Below, in pieces: positions 25,997 to 36,100 of a stretch of DNA of 64,000 nucleotides (the stretch's first letter is position 1; every line of letters begins with the position of its first letter). The position numbers were made by a program, and so were the translations under genes. Location: assembly GCF_008271805.1 (NCBI RefSeq), contig NZ_VSRY01000062.1, positions 1 to 64,000 of the forward strand. Reading direction: 5' to 3'. Source of the stretch: Streptomyces sp. TRM49041 (GTDB lineage: Bacteria; Actinomycetota; Actinomycetes; Streptomycetales; Streptomycetaceae). The notes under the pieces are model-generated. The model was given only the letters and a program-made list of their open reading frames with translations, searched no databases and was not told the origin of the DNA.

Positions 25997-27166
25997 TCAG
26001 TTATGCAGCGGGAGCCGGCGAACCAGCAGCTTTCCGGCCATGGTCACGCCGCCGTCCATGGCGATCGCGAGCCCGTCCGCGTACACGTGCGGGCCCTCGA
26101 CCGTGGGACCGGTCGCCTCGCCGTCGGCGGCGTCCTCGGTGCCGACCTCGCCGAGCAGGTACGGGATCGGGCTGTGTCCGTGTACGACGCGCTGCCCGCC
26201 GTACGCCGCGAGCAGTTCCCGGACGGCGCCGGAACCGCCCTCGTCGCGGAACGCGAACCGCTTGGTGAGCTTGCGGAAAAGCTCCCAGCATTCATCGGCG
26301 TCGTTGCGGGTGAGTACCTCGTGGACGGTGTCGTTGACGTCCTCGATGCTGGTTCCGTAGTCCAGGTAGGCGGTGGTGTCGGAGTGCAGGAGGAGGTGGC
26401 CGTCCTCCTCGACGATCGCGTCGAGCCGGGACATCCACTGGAGGTGCACGTCCTGGAGGCGGTCCATGTCGCTCTTCTGGCCACCGTTGAGCAGCCAGGC
26501 CGCCTGGAAGGTCGCGGTGCCGGCACCGGAGTTGACGGGAGTGTCGCCGAACCGCTTCGCGCCGAGCAGCAGCAGTTCGTGATTGCCCATCAGGGCCTTG
26601 CAGTAGCCGCCGGCGGCGGCAGCCTCCGCGGACAGGCGCATGACCAGGTCGATGACGCCGATGCCGTCGGGGCCGCGGTCGGTGAAGTCGCCGAGGAACC
26701 AGAGGCGGGTGTTGCCGGCCGCCCAGCGCCCCTCGGCGTCGATGAGGCCCTGCTCGTGCAGCGCGGCGACGAGTTCGTCCAGATAGCCGTGGACGTCGCC
26801 GACCACGTACAGCGGGCCGGGAGTCGCGCCGTGGGTGCCCTGCGGGGCGGGAGCCGTCGCGGGGACCTCGGGCGGGGCGACCGGGACCTGGAGCGTGTCG
26901 CCCCGGTTGATCACCGGGAGGTCGCGCTCGGTGGGGGTGTACCCGTCGGGGTATTCGTCCTGAGAGTAGGCGTCGCCGGGGTGGGCGCCGACGGAGTGCG
27001 GCGGCTGCGCCTGCGGAGCCTGCGTCGCGGGATGGTCCGCCTCGGGCTGCTGCGGGTGAGGTTGCGTGGAATGACCCTGTACGGGCACCTGGGCGTACGG
27101 CGGTACGCGGAAATCACGCAACGTCGCCGTCCGCACCACGGGTCCCTGACTGGCCCCCTGAGTCAT
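25997..27166 (-). CDS. PPP-type serine/threonine protein phosphatase (metallophosphoesterase)
   Basis: This metal-dependent phosphoesterase belongs to the bacteriophage-lambda/PPP-like group. The ATG at 27166 follows GGAGGGG and yields 389 aa. The first 115 residues are Pro/Gln-rich and low in complexity (PVQGHSTQPHPQQPEADHPA), probably disordered. The catalytic domain shows GDVHGYLDELVAAL (motif 1), WFLGDFTDRGPDGIGVIDLV (motif 2), ALMGNHELLLLG (motif 3) and the later VVHGHSPIPYLLG (motif 4), so all metal ligands are present. A central region (DVNDTVHEVLTRNDADECWE) is family-specific. It may dephosphorylate proteins or small molecules; the disordered N-terminus favours an interacting regulatory role. 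Confidence 0.87.
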   Translation of the reverse strand: MTQGASQGPVVRTATLRDFRVPPYAQVPVQGHSTQPHPQQPEADHPATQAPQAQPPHSVGAHPGDAYSQDEYPDGYTPTERDLPVINRGDTLQVPVAPPEVPATAPAPQGTHGATPGPLYVVGDVHGYLDELVAALHEQGLIDAEGRWAAGNTRLWFLGDFTDRGPDGIGVIDLVMRLSAEAAAAGGYCKALMGNHELLLLGAKRFGDTPVNSGAGTATFQAAWLLNGGQKSDMDRLQDVHLQWMSRLDAIVEEDGHLLLHSDTTAYLDYGTSIEDVNDTVHEVLTRNDADECWELFRKLTKRFAFRDEGGSGAVRELLAAYGGQRVVHGHSPIPYLLGEVGTEDAADGEATGPTVEGPHVYADGLAIAMDGGVTMAGKLLVRRLPLHN

Positions 27167-27490
27167 CGACCCCTCCACCACCGTCGCGACGCCCTCACAT
27201 CGCGGACCGGCCTGGTCGGGGCGGCCCGCGGTGTCGTGCGCCCATCATAGGAATGAGGCTTGTGCTGTGTGACGCACCAGGGGTGGTGAATCAGGGTGCA
27301 CACCCGGTTCATCGGCCGTTTCGCCCTAATTGAGAAGGTTTGGACCGGGGGAGACGGGGTTCCTGGCAGGGTGCCGCCAGGAACCCGTCGGCTTCTTGCG
27401 ATGTTATGCCCCGTTGTTACCGGGCTGTCATTCTACGTCCGCACGCGTCCTCAAGTGTCCTCAAGCCCCCGGACCGTGCGCGTCCGCGTC
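27167..27490. other. intergenic region with a terminator
   Basis: No gene seen. It contains the LacI-gene terminator (27357-27386) and must include the promoter of the leftward phosphatase gene near 27170-27300. Confidence 0.6.
27357..27386 (-). terminator. terminator downstream of the LacI-family gene
   Basis: GGGTTCCTGGC (27357-27367) and GCCAGGAACCC (27376-27386) form a perfect 11-bp stem with an 8-nt loop. Confidence 0.8.
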
Positions 27491-28606
27491 CTACTCCTGG
27501 TGCGGAGAGCGCGGTGCGCTGACCGTCGTGCGGGGCGACCTCCGCTGTGACGACGTCCGGATGATCAGCTCCGTCGGTATCACCTGCTCGACCGGCCGGT
27601 CGTGGTCGATGCCCTCGATCGCGTCGATGAGCAACTGGACCACGGCGGTGCCGATCCGGCGCGGCTTCAGCGACAACGTGGTGATCGGCGGCTCGGTCGT
27701 GGCGTACACGGTCGACTCGCTGCAGCAGACCAGGAGCAGGTCCTCCGGGACGCGCAGCCCGTACCGCCGCGCTGCGGCCAGCAGGTCCGTACCGTTCGGG
27801 TCGAACAGGCCGTACACGGCGTCGGGCCGGTCGGGACGGGCCAGCAACCGGTCGGCGGCGACCGCGCCGGCGCACGGGTCGTGGGCCGGGTACGACTCGT
27901 ACACGGGGTTCTGGCCGACGCGCTCGCACCAGTTCAGATACGCGGTGGTGGACAGCCGGGTGTACGTGTCGGTGGTCGTCCCGGTGAGCAGGCCGATCCG
28001 GCGGGCGCCGGCCTCGGCGAGGTGGTCCAGCAGGCCGACGACGGCGGCCTCGTGGTCGTTGTCGACCCACGCGGTGACCGGGAGGGTGCCGGCGGGGCGG
28101 CCGTCGGAGACGACGGGGAGGCCCTGGCGGACCAGTTCGGTGACGACCGGGTCGTGGTCGGAGGGGTCGATGACCACGGTGCCGTCGAGAGCCACGTTCG
28201 ACCAGACGTCGGCGGGGCTGCGGCGCGAGGTCGCGGGCAGGATGACCAGGGCGTAGCCGCGCGCGAGTGCGGCGGAGGTGGCCGCTCTGACCATCTCGGC
28301 GAAGTATGCGAACTCGGTGAAGGTGAAAGGTTCATCCCCGTATGTGGTCACCGTCAGGCCGATGAGGCCCGATTTGCCGGTACGGAGGGTTCGGGCGGCC
28401 GCGGAGGGCCGGTAGCCCAGCCGGTCGGCGACCTCGCGGACGTGCCGGCGGGTGGCGTCCGGGAGCCGGCCCTTGCCGTTGAGCGCGTCGGAGACAGTCG
28501 TGATGGAGACGCCGGCCGCGGCGGCCACGTCCCGGATGCCCGCGCGCCCCTGCCGGCTTCCCCGGGTCTGTGCCCGGCTCACCTGGTGCTTCCCTGCTGC
28601 TGTCAT
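27491..28606 (-). CDS. LacI-family transcriptional regulator
   Basis: The 371-aa repressor has a basic N-terminal arm, a LacI helix-turn-helix at about residues 23-70 (IRDVAAAAGVSITTVSDALN, then RPSAAARTLRTGKSGLIGLT) and a periplasmic-binding-protein-like effector domain. This includes VVIDPSDHDPVVTELVRQGL, RRIGLLTGTTTDTYTRLS and PDAVYGLFDPNGTDLLAAA. The hinge-helix alanines are typical. The ligand is unknown and no sugar-transport operon adjoins it, so it may act on distant genes or on the divergent aminotransferase gene 391 bp away. The start at 28606 is reasonable, though the Shine-Dalgarno (AGCAGCAGGGAAG) overlaps the first codons. Confidence 0.9.
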   Translation of the reverse strand: MTAAGKHQVSRAQTRGSRQGRAGIRDVAAAAGVSITTVSDALNGKGRLPDATRRHVREVADRLGYRPSAAARTLRTGKSGLIGLTVTTYGDEPFTFTEFAYFAEMVRAATSAALARGYALVILPATSRRSPADVWSNVALDGTVVIDPSDHDPVVTELVRQGLPVVSDGRPAGTLPVTAWVDNDHEAAVVGLLDHLAEAGARRIGLLTGTTTDTYTRLSTTAYLNWCERVGQNPVYESYPAHDPCAGAVAADRLLARPDRPDAVYGLFDPNGTDLLAAARRYGLRVPEDLLLVCCSESTVYATTEPPITTLSLKPRRIGTAVVQLLIDAIEGIDHDRPVEQVIPTELIIRTSSQRRSPRTTVSAPRSPHQE

Positions 28607-28997
28607 GGCGAGCCGATAGTAGGGCGATGGCGGGCGGGTGGGACGGTCGCATATTCACTCGTTGACAGGCACGTTTCTGCATGGTCTCGGCCCGTCAACG
28701 GCATGGAATCCCAAGGAAGTTGGCAGGTCGTGCGGTGGGTCGCCGGTCGTTCATGCGTATGGGCCCGCCTTCTGGACGAGGTTTCGAAGAGCTTTCAACT
28801 CACCTCTACGGGGGATGCGCGCCACGGCGCGAGCCACCGGCGCTCGCCATTCGGCCGCGCGCTCCCCCGGGTGTGGCGGAAGGTTTCGGCCGCGTTCCGG
28901 ACGTCCTCCCGATCGCCGTCCTTCGGCCATTCGCAGGGGCGCGGAATCCTCATAAGGTGTGCAGTATCGGTGGTACATACGGTCGAGGAGGACCACA
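28607..28997. other. intergenic region between divergent LacI-type and aminotransferase genes
   Basis: No gene supported. It should hold both divergent promoters; a TTGACA at 28661-28666 is a possible -35 element, but no matching -10 is certain. Confidence 0.5.
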
Positions 28998-30080
28998 GTG
29001 AGCGAGACGACCCCCAAGCTGCGCGCAGCGCTGGACGACATCCCCACCTACAAGCCGGGCAAGCCGGCCGCCGCCGATGGCCGGGTCGCGTACAAGCTGT
29101 CCTCCAACGAGAACCCCTATCCGCCGCTCCCGGGTGTGATGGAGAGTGCGCTGGCCGCCGCGGCCGACCTCAACCGTTACCCGGACATGGCGTGCACCGG
29201 CCTGATGAACGAGCTCTCCGATCGCTTCGGGGTGCCCCTGACACATGTGGCGACCGGTACCGGGTCGGTGGGTATCGCCCAGTCGCTGGTGCAGTCCACG
29301 TCGGGGCCCGGCGACGAGGTGATCTTCGCCTGGCGGTCCTTCGAGGCGTACCCGATCATCACGCAGATCAGCGGCGCCACCGCCGTGAAGGTCCCGCTCA
29401 CCGAGGGCGGGGTGCACGACCTGGACGCGATGGCGGAGGCGATCACCGAGCGCACGCGGCTTATTTTTGTCTGCAATCCCAACAACCCCACGGGCACGGT
29501 CGTGCGCCGGGCCGAGCTCGAGCAGTTCCTGGACCGTGTGCCGTCCGACATCCTGGTCGTCCTTGACGAGGCGTACATCGAGTTCATCAGGGACAACGAG
29601 GTGCCGGACGGGATCGAGCTGTACCGGAACCGCCCGAACGTGGCGGTGCTGCGGACCTTCTCCAAGGCGTATGGTCTCGCCGGTCTGCGTGTCGGGTTCG
29701 CGATCGCGCATGAGCCGGTGGCGTCCGCGCTGCGGAAGACGGCGGTGCCGTTCGGGGTGACGCAGGTGGCGCAGGACGCGGCGGTGGCCTCCCTGCGCGC
29801 GGAGGACGAGCTGCTGGGCCGCGTCGGGTCGCTGGTCTGCGAGCGCGCGCGGGTGTGCGAGGGGCTGGCGGCTCAGGGCTGGACCGTGCCCACGACGCAG
29901 GCGAACTTCGTGTGGCTGCCGCTGGGTGAGCTCGCCGCGGAGTTCGCCGCGGCCTGCGAGCAGGCGGGTGTGGTCGTACGGCCGTTTCCCGGGGAGGGCG
30001 TCCGGGTCACGATCGGCGAGGTCGAGGCGAACGACATCTTCCTGCGGACGGCCGAGGCGTTCCGCAAGGAGAAGTTCTGA
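28998..30080 (+). CDS. HisC-type aminotransferase (histidinol-phosphate / aromatic amino acid)
   Basis: This class I/II PLP enzyme belongs to the HisC group. The GTG at 28998 follows GAGGAGGACC and gives 360 aa ([20 protein letters not shown]). Hallmarks are [30 protein letters not shown], the [11 protein letters not shown] motif, [14 protein letters not shown]-binding K223 in [15 protein letters not shown], and the C-terminal [16 protein letters not shown] arginine segment. A separate his operon hisC normally exists in Streptomyces, so this stand-alone copy is more likely an aromatic-amino-acid or phenylalanine-type aminotransferase. That is inference from context, including pheA elsewhere in this window. 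The enzyme looks intact. Confidence 0.9.
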   Translation: MSETTPKLRAALDDIPTYKPGKPAAADGRVAYKLSSNENPYPPLPGVMESALAAAADLNRYPDMACTGLMNELSDRFGVPLTHVATGTGSVGIAQSLVQSTSGPGDEVIFAWRSFEAYPIITQISGATAVKVPLTEGGVHDLDAMAEAITERTRLIFVCNPNNPTGTVVRRAELEQFLDRVPSDILVVLDEAYIEFIRDNEVPDGIELYRNRPNVAVLRTFSKAYGLAGLRVGFAIAHEPVASALRKTAVPFGVTQVAQDAAVASLRAEDELLGRVGSLVCERARVCEGLAAQGWTVPTTQANFVWLPLGELAAEFAAACEQAGVVVRPFPGEGVRVTIGEVEANDIFLRTAEAFRKEKF

Positions 30081-30141
30081 CCCGGCTGTGCCGGCCTGGC
30101 GGTGCCGACCGGGCTGTCCTGCCCCGACCCTTCTGACCAGA

Positions 30142-30178
30142 CCGTTCTGAAGCAGTCCGTTCTGAAGCAGTCCGTTCC
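30142..30178 (+). repeat. 15-bp tandem repeat (2.5 copies) after the aminotransferase gene
   Basis: The unit CCGTTCTGAAGCAGT occurs at 30142-30156 and 30157-30171, with a partial third copy. It lies in the short region between the aminotransferase stop and a pseudogene. Confidence 0.7.
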
Positions 30179-30208
30179 GACCCGGCCGCGGGCTCCGAGC
30201 CGCGACGG

Positions 30209-30375
30209 TCACTCGTCGCCCCGGGAGATCGGCGTCGGCCCGTAGGGCAGAGCCGGCGCGTCGCCGTCGGTCCAGAAGGCCACGGTGCGAGGACCCCCGC
30301 GAGCGCCTTGCTCGTGGGGGTCTCTTCGATGGTCGCGGTCGTGTGGCCCGCGGGCCGGGAGATGTGTATCCGCAT
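30209..30375 (-). pseudogene. remnant of a cyclophilin-like fold protein gene
   Basis: From ATG 30375 the frame gives MRIHISRPAGHTTATIEETP, the start of the small cyclophilin-like (TM1367-type) family. A second frame near the end gives TVAFWTDGDAPALPYGPTPI before a stop. The signature FW.DG.ALALPYGPTPISRGDE normally lies about 90 residues into a protein of about 125 aa. Here only about 30 residues and a frame change separate the two parts, and the C-terminal strand after SRGDE is missing. The gene therefore suffered internal and 3' deletions and is non-functional. It is divergent from cydA. Confidence 0.7.
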
Positions 30376-30383
30376 GGCCGAAA

Positions 30384-30400
30384 TTCAACGGTATGTTGAA
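30384..30400. promoter_or_regulatory. inverted repeat TTCAAC-N5-GTTGAA
   Basis: A perfect 6-bp-armed dyad, followed by a further GTTGAA at 30405-30410, lies between the degraded cyclophilin-like gene and the Rex operator. It is probably the operator of the lost gene's promoter. Confidence 0.45.
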
Positions 30401-30462
30401 GTTTGTTGAAAGGGGGACCCCGGTCCTGGCTGCGGATTCCGTGTAGGCCATAATGTTTGTGA

Positions 30463-30480
30463 TTGTGAACGCATTCACAA
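30463..30480. promoter_or_regulatory. Rex operator (ROP) upstream of cydABCD
   Basis: TTGTGAACGCATTCACAA is a perfect 18-bp palindrome matching the Rex operator consensus TTGTGAA-N4-TTCACAA established in S. coelicolor. Rex releases this site when NADH/NAD+ rises, so cydABCD is induced when oxygen is limiting. It lies 103 nt before the cydA start. Confidence 0.92.
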
Positions 30481-30582
30481 GCACGCACGATTCCTCCCAG
30501 GATCAACCGGAATCGGCGGGCGAACGGAAGGCCGTGGGGCTGCGAGGCCACAGGGCTGCTAGGCCGAAAGGAGAAGATCGTC

Positions 30583-32088
30583 GTGGACCTGGCTCTGGCG
30601 CCGGAGACGCTGGCGCGGTGGCAGTTCGGTATCACCACCGTCTACCACTTCCTCTTCGTCCCCCTGACCATCTCACTCGCCGCGCTCACCGCAGGACTCC
30701 AGACGGCGTGGGTGCGCACCGGTAAGGAGAAGTACCTCCGGGCGACCAAGTTCTGGGGCAAGCTCTTCCTGATCAACATCGCGATGGGTGTCGTCACCGG
30801 CATCGTGCAGGAGTTCCAGTTCGGCATGAACTGGTCGGACTACTCGCGGTTCGTCGGTGATGTCTTCGGTGCCCCGCTCGCCTTCGAGGCGCTGATCGCG
30901 TTCTTCTTCGAGTCCACATTCATCGGCCTGTGGATCTTCGGCTGGGACAAGCTCCCGAAGCGGATCCACCTCGCCTGCATGTGGATGGTCTCGATCGGCA
31001 CGATCCTCTCCGCGTACTTCATCCTGGCGGCCAACTCCTGGATGCAGCACCCGGTCGGGTACAAGATCAACCAGGAGTCGGGGCGGGCCGAGCTCACCGA
31101 CTTCTGGGCGGTGCTGAGCCAGAACACGACCCTGACCCAGGTCTTCCACACCATGGCCGCGGCCTTCCTCACCGGCGGCGCGTTCATGGTCGGTATCGCC
31201 GCCTTCCACCTGGCACGCAGGAAGCACATCCCGGTGATGAAGAGCTCACTGCGGCTGGGCCTGGTCACCGTGGTGATCGCGGGCATGCTGACCGCGATCA
31301 GCGGCGATCTGCTCGGCAAGGTCATGTTCAAGCAGCAGCCGATGAAGATGGCCGCCGCCGAGGCACTGTGGGACGGCGAGGGGCCCGCCCCGTTCTCGGT
31401 CTTCGCCTACGGCGACGTCGACAAGGGGCACAACAAGGTCGCCATCGAGATCCCGGGCCTGCTCTCCTTCCTCGCGAACGACGACTTCTCCTCGCACGTG
31501 CCCGGCATCAACGACACCAACAAGGCCATGCAGGAGAAGTACGGCCCCGGCGACTACCGGCCCAACATCCCCGTCGCCTACTGGTCGTTCCGCTGGATGA
31601 TCGGCTTCGGCATGGCCTCCTTCAGCCTCGGGCTGCTGGGGCTCTGGCTGACCCGCAAGAAGTTCCTCCTGCCGGGCCACCTGCGCGTCGGTGACGACGA
31701 GGTGCCGCATCTCGTCCTCTTCAAGAAGCCCCTCGGCCACAAGCTCACCAAGCTGTACTGGCTGACCGCCCTGTGGACCCTGGCCTTCCCGCTGATCGCC
31801 AACTCCTGGGGCTGGATCTTCACGGAGACGGGCCGCCAGCCCTGGGTCGTCTACGGAGTGCTGCGCACCCAGGACGCGGTCTCCCCCAGCGTCACCCAGG
31901 GCGAGGTCCTCACCTCGATGATCGCCTTCACTCTGCTGTACGCGGTGCTCGCCGTGGTCGAGGTCAAGCTGCTGGTGAAGTACATCAAGGCCGGCCCGCC
32001 CGAGCTCACCGAGGCCGACCTCAACCCGCCCACCACGATCGGCGGCCACGACCGCGACGCCGACCGGCCCATGGCCTTCTCGTACTGA
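30583..32088 (+). CDS. cydA: cytochrome bd oxidase subunit I
   Basis: CydA is the quinol-oxidising, heme-bearing subunit of the high-affinity cytochrome bd oxidase in the cytoplasmic membrane. The 501-aa protein begins MDLALAPETLARWQFGITTV; H22 just after this is the position of a heme ligand. GMNWSDYSRFVGDVFGAPLA and FESTFIGLWIFGWDKLP follow in the first helices, and HTMAAAFLTGGAFM carries the next His. The C-terminal SWGWIFTETGRQPWVVYGVL is the GRQPW signature. Nine membrane helices are expected, and the Q-loop between helices 6 and 7 is of the short type. The GTG start follows AAAGGAGAAG. It heads cydA-cydB-cydCD under Rex. Confidence 0.97.
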   Translation: MDLALAPETLARWQFGITTVYHFLFVPLTISLAALTAGLQTAWVRTGKEKYLRATKFWGKLFLINIAMGVVTGIVQEFQFGMNWSDYSRFVGDVFGAPLAFEALIAFFFESTFIGLWIFGWDKLPKRIHLACMWMVSIGTILSAYFILAANSWMQHPVGYKINQESGRAELTDFWAVLSQNTTLTQVFHTMAAAFLTGGAFMVGIAAFHLARRKHIPVMKSSLRLGLVTVVIAGMLTAISGDLLGKVMFKQQPMKMAAAEALWDGEGPAPFSVFAYGDVDKGHNKVAIEIPGLLSFLANDDFSSHVPGINDTNKAMQEKYGPGDYRPNIPVAYWSFRWMIGFGMASFSLGLLGLWLTRKKFLLPGHLRVGDDEVPHLVLFKKPLGHKLTKLYWLTALWTLAFPLIANSWGWIFTETGRQPWVVYGVLRTQDAVSPSVTQGEVLTSMIAFTLLYAVLAVVEVKLLVKYIKAGPPELTEADLNPPTTIGGHDRDADRPMAFSY

Positions 32089-32104
32089 GGAAGGGGACCG
32101 AGGC

Positions 32105-33106
32105 ATGGAACTGCCCACCATCTGGTTCGTACTCATCGCCGTCCTCTGGACCGGCTACTTCTTCCTCGAAGGCTTCGACTTCGGGGTCGGGATCCTGACC
32201 AAGCTGCTCGCCCGCGACCGGGCCGAGAAGCGGGTCCTCATCAACACCATCGGACCCGTCTGGGACGGCAACGAGGTGTGGCTGCTGACCGCCGGCGGCG
32301 CCACCTTCGCCGCCTTCCCCGACTGGTACGCCACCCTCTTCTCCGGCTTCTACCTGCCGCTGCTCCTCATCCTGCTCTGCCTGATCGTGCGCGGCGTCGC
32401 CTTCGAGTACCGGGCCAAGCGGCCCGAGCCACGCTGGCAGCACAACTGGGAGCAGGCCATCTTCTGGACCTCCCTCATCCCCGCGCTGCTCTGGGGTGTG
32501 GCCTTCGGCAACATCGTCCGAGGCGTCGAGATCGACGCCTCCAAGGAGTACGTCGGCACTTTCTTCGACCTGCTCAACCCCTACGCGCTGCTCGGCGGAC
32601 TGGTCACCCTGAGCCTGTTCACCTTCCACGGAGCGGTGTTCACCGCACTGAAGACCGTGGGGGACATACGGGAGCGGGCCGGGAAGCTGGCGCTGACCCT
32701 CGGCCTGGTCGCCGCCGTCCTCGCCCTCACCTTCCTGGTGTGGACACAGGCCACCCGGGGCGACGGGACGAGCCTGGTCGCGATGGTCGTCGCCGTGGCC
32801 GCGCTCCTCGGGGCGGTCGGCGCGATCAAGGCCGGACGGGAGGGCTGGTCCTTCGCGCTGTCCGGCATCACGATCGCCGCCGCGGTTGCGATGCTGTTCC
32901 TGACGCTCTTCCCGAACGTCATGCCGTCCTCGTTGAACCCGGACTGGAGCCTGACCGTGAGCAACGCGGCCTCCAGCCCGTACACCCTGAAGATCATGAC
33001 TTGGTGTGCGGTGATCGCCACGCCGCTCGTCCTGCTCTACCAGGGCTGGACCTACTGGGTGTTCCGCAAGCGGATCGGCACACAGCACATCGCCAAGACC
33101 CACTAG
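32105..33106 (+). CDS. cydB: cytochrome bd oxidase subunit II
   Basis: This is the partner subunit that stabilises the di-heme site of CydA. The 333-aa membrane protein starts MELPTIWFVLIAVLWTGYFF and carries LEGFDFGVGIL, the usual helix 1 signature. GPVWDGNEVWLLTAGGATFA and YLPLLLILLCLIVRGVAFEY with KRPEPRW follow in the next segments. Eight to nine hydrophobic segments are visible. It begins 16 nt after cydA behind GGAAGGGGAC, and the fused cydCD gene follows 14 nt downstream, so all three form one operon. It looks full length and intact. Confidence 0.97.
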   Translation: MELPTIWFVLIAVLWTGYFFLEGFDFGVGILTKLLARDRAEKRVLINTIGPVWDGNEVWLLTAGGATFAAFPDWYATLFSGFYLPLLLILLCLIVRGVAFEYRAKRPEPRWQHNWEQAIFWTSLIPALLWGVAFGNIVRGVEIDASKEYVGTFFDLLNPYALLGGLVTLSLFTFHGAVFTALKTVGDIRERAGKLALTLGLVAAVLALTFLVWTQATRGDGTSLVAMVVAVAALLGAVGAIKAGREGWSFALSGITIAAAVAMLFLTLFPNVMPSSLNPDWSLTVSNAASSPYTLKIMTWCAVIATPLVLLYQGWTYWVFRKRIGTQHIAKTH

Positions 33107-33120
33107 GCCACCGGCAGGGG

Positions 33121-36100
33121 ATGTTTCACGTGAAACCGATCGACCCGCGTCTGCTCCGGTACGCCCGGGCCACCCGTCTGTTCCTCATGGCGCTGGTCCT
33201 CCTCGGCCTGGTCGGGGCGGCGCTGGTGGTCGGTCAGGCGATGCTCATCGCCGAGGTCGTCGTCGGGGCGTTCCAGCGCGGGCTGGCCGTCGACGACCTC
33301 ACCGTGCCGCTGGTGCTGCTCGCCGTGGTCGCGGTCGGCCGCGGGCTGGTGTCCTGGCTCACCGAGCTCGCCGCCCACCGGGCCGGCGCGGCGGTGAAGT
33401 CCGAGCTGCGGCGGCGGCTGCTGGAGCGGGCCGCCGGGCTGGGTCCGGGGTGGCTGAGCGGGCAGCGCACGGGGTCGCTGGTGGCGCTGGCGACGCGTGG
33501 TGTGGACGCGCTGGACGACTACTTCGCGCGCTACCTGCCGCAGCTGGGTCTTGCCGTGGTCGTCCCGGTGGCCGTGCTGGCCCGGATCGTCACCGAGGAC
33601 TGGGTGTCGGCGGCCATCATCGTGGTGACGCTGCCGCTGATCCCGATCTTCATGGTGCTCATCGGCTGGGCCACCCAGGCCCGCATGGACCGGCAGTGGA
33701 GGCTGCTGTCCCGGCTGTCGGGCCATTTCCTCGACGTGGTGGCCGGACTGCCCACCCTGAAGATCTTCGGGCGGGCGAAGGCGCAGGCGGAGTCCATCCG
33801 CGCCATCACGTCCCAGTACCGGCAGGCGACGCTCCGGACCTTGCGGATTGCGTTCCTTTCGTCGTTCGCCCTGGAGTTGCTGTCGACACTGTCGGTGGCG
33901 CTGGTCGCCGTCGGCATCGGCATGCGGCTCGTCCACGGCACCCTCGACCTCTACACGGGTCTGGTCATCCTGATCCTCGCGCCCGAGGCTTATCTGCCGC
34001 TCCGGCAGGTCGGTGCCCAGTACCACGCGGCGGCGGAGGGCATCTCGGCCGCCGAGGAGGTCTTCGCGGTGCTGGAGGCCCCGGTACGGAAGGGTGGCAC
34101 AGGCGTTCTGCCCGACGGCCCCGTCCGGATCGAGCTGGACGCGGTGACCGTACGTCATGCCGGGCGGAGGCACCCGTCGCTGGACCGGGCATCGCTGGTC
34201 GTCGAACCCGGTGAGACGGTGGCCCTGGTCGGGCCGAGCGGTGTCGGCAAGTCGACGCTCCTGGACGTGGTGCTGGCCTTCACCGCGCCGGAATCGGGTT
34301 CCGTACGGGCCGGTGGCGTGGACGTCGCGTCGCTGGACCCGGAGCGGTGGCGGGAGCGGATCGCCTGGGTGCCGCAGCGGCCGTACCTGTTCGCCGGGAC
34401 CATCACCGAGAACGTCCGCCTCGCCAGGCCCGACGCGGACGACGACGCCGTACGGGCGGCTCTGCGCGACGCCGGTGCCGACTTCGTCGACGACCTGCCG
34501 GACGGCGCCGCAACGGTGCTCGGCGAGGAGGGCGCCGGTCTGTCGGCCGGCCAGCGGCAACGGCTGGCGCTGGCCCGGGCGTTCCTCGCCGACCGGCCTG
34601 TGCTGCTGCTCGACGAGCCGACCGCCGCGCTGGACGGCGCGACCGAGGCAGCGGTGGTGGAGGCGGTACGCAGGCTGGCCGCCGGGCGGACGGTTCTGCT
34701 GGTCGTGCACCGTCCCGCGCTGCTGGCCGTGGCGGACCGAGTGGTCGCGCTGCGGGAGGAGGAGCGGGCCCTTCCGACCCCGGCTCCGGCCGGGGCCGGG
34801 GAGCCGGAGCAGGGCCAGGGGCAGGGGCCGGAGTCGGCGACGGGGCCGGGTCCGGGTCCGGGGCAGGCCGGCGCGGCCCATGTCGGCGCGGACATGGTCG
34901 ACGACGCCTTCGGGGTCGTGGGCGGTCTGCACGGTGCCCACGCGGCGGCCGCACGTCCGGTGCCCACCGTGTCCGACCCGCCGGCCCCGCTGCCCGGGCG
35001 GCGCGTGCTGGCGCGGGTCCGGGGCATGGCCGGGGAGTTCCGGGGGCGGCTCTCGCTGGCGCTGCTGCTGGGCAGCCTCGCACTCGGGTCGGCCGTCGGA
35101 CTTATGGCCGTGTCCGGCTGGCTGATCTCCCGCGCCTCCGAACAGCCGCCCATCCTGCACCTCATGGTCGCGGTGACGGCCACCCGCGCGTTCGGCATCG
35201 GCCGGGCCGTGTTCCGGTACGCCGAGCGGCTGGTGTCGCACGACGCGGTGCTGCGCATGCTCGCCGACCTCCGGGTGGCCAGCTACCGACGCCTGGAGCG
35301 GATCTCCCCGGCGGGGCTGCGCCGGACCCGCCGCGGCGACCTGCTGTCCCGGCTGGTCTCCGACGTGGACGCCCTCCAGGACTACTGGCTGCGCTGGCTG
35401 CTGCCGGCCGGTACGGCCCTGCTGGTCGGCGCGGGCGCCGTCGGGTTCACCGCGTGGCTGCTGCCCGAGGCCGGCGCCGTGCTCGCGGCGGGCCTGCTCG
35501 TCGCCGGGGTCGCCGTCCCGGCGCTGGGCGGCGTCGTGTCCCGCCGTGCCGAGCAGCGGCTCGCCCCCGCCCGGGGCGCCCTCGCGGCCCGGGTGGTCGA
35601 CCTGCTGCGCGGCTGCGCCGAGCTGACCGTGGCCGGTGCGCTGCGGAGCCGTATCGCCCGGACCCGCGAGGCCGACGCGGTGCTCACCCGGATCGCCGCG
35701 CGCCAGTCGGCGGCCACCGCGCTCGGCGGCGGGCTGACCGCGCTGTCGGCAGGGCTGACCGTGGCCGCCGCCGCGCTGGTAGGCGTTCAGGCCGTACGGG
35801 ACGGGCGGCTCGGTGGCGTGGCATTGGCGGTCGTCGTCCTCACCCCGCTCGCCGCGTTCGAGGCCGTCATGGGACTGCCGCTCGCCGTCCAGTACCGACA
35901 GCGCGTACGGCGCAGCGCCGAGCGGGTCTTCGAGGTGCTCGACGCGCCCGTCCCCGTACCGGAGCCGGAGTGGCCAGCGCCCCCGCCACAGAGCCCGTTC
36001 CCGCTGGAGCTGCGCGGCGTCACCGCGCGTCACCCCGGGCAGGACCGGGACGCGCTGGTCTCCTTCGACCTGCGCCTGGAGGCCGGCCGGCGGGTCGCCG

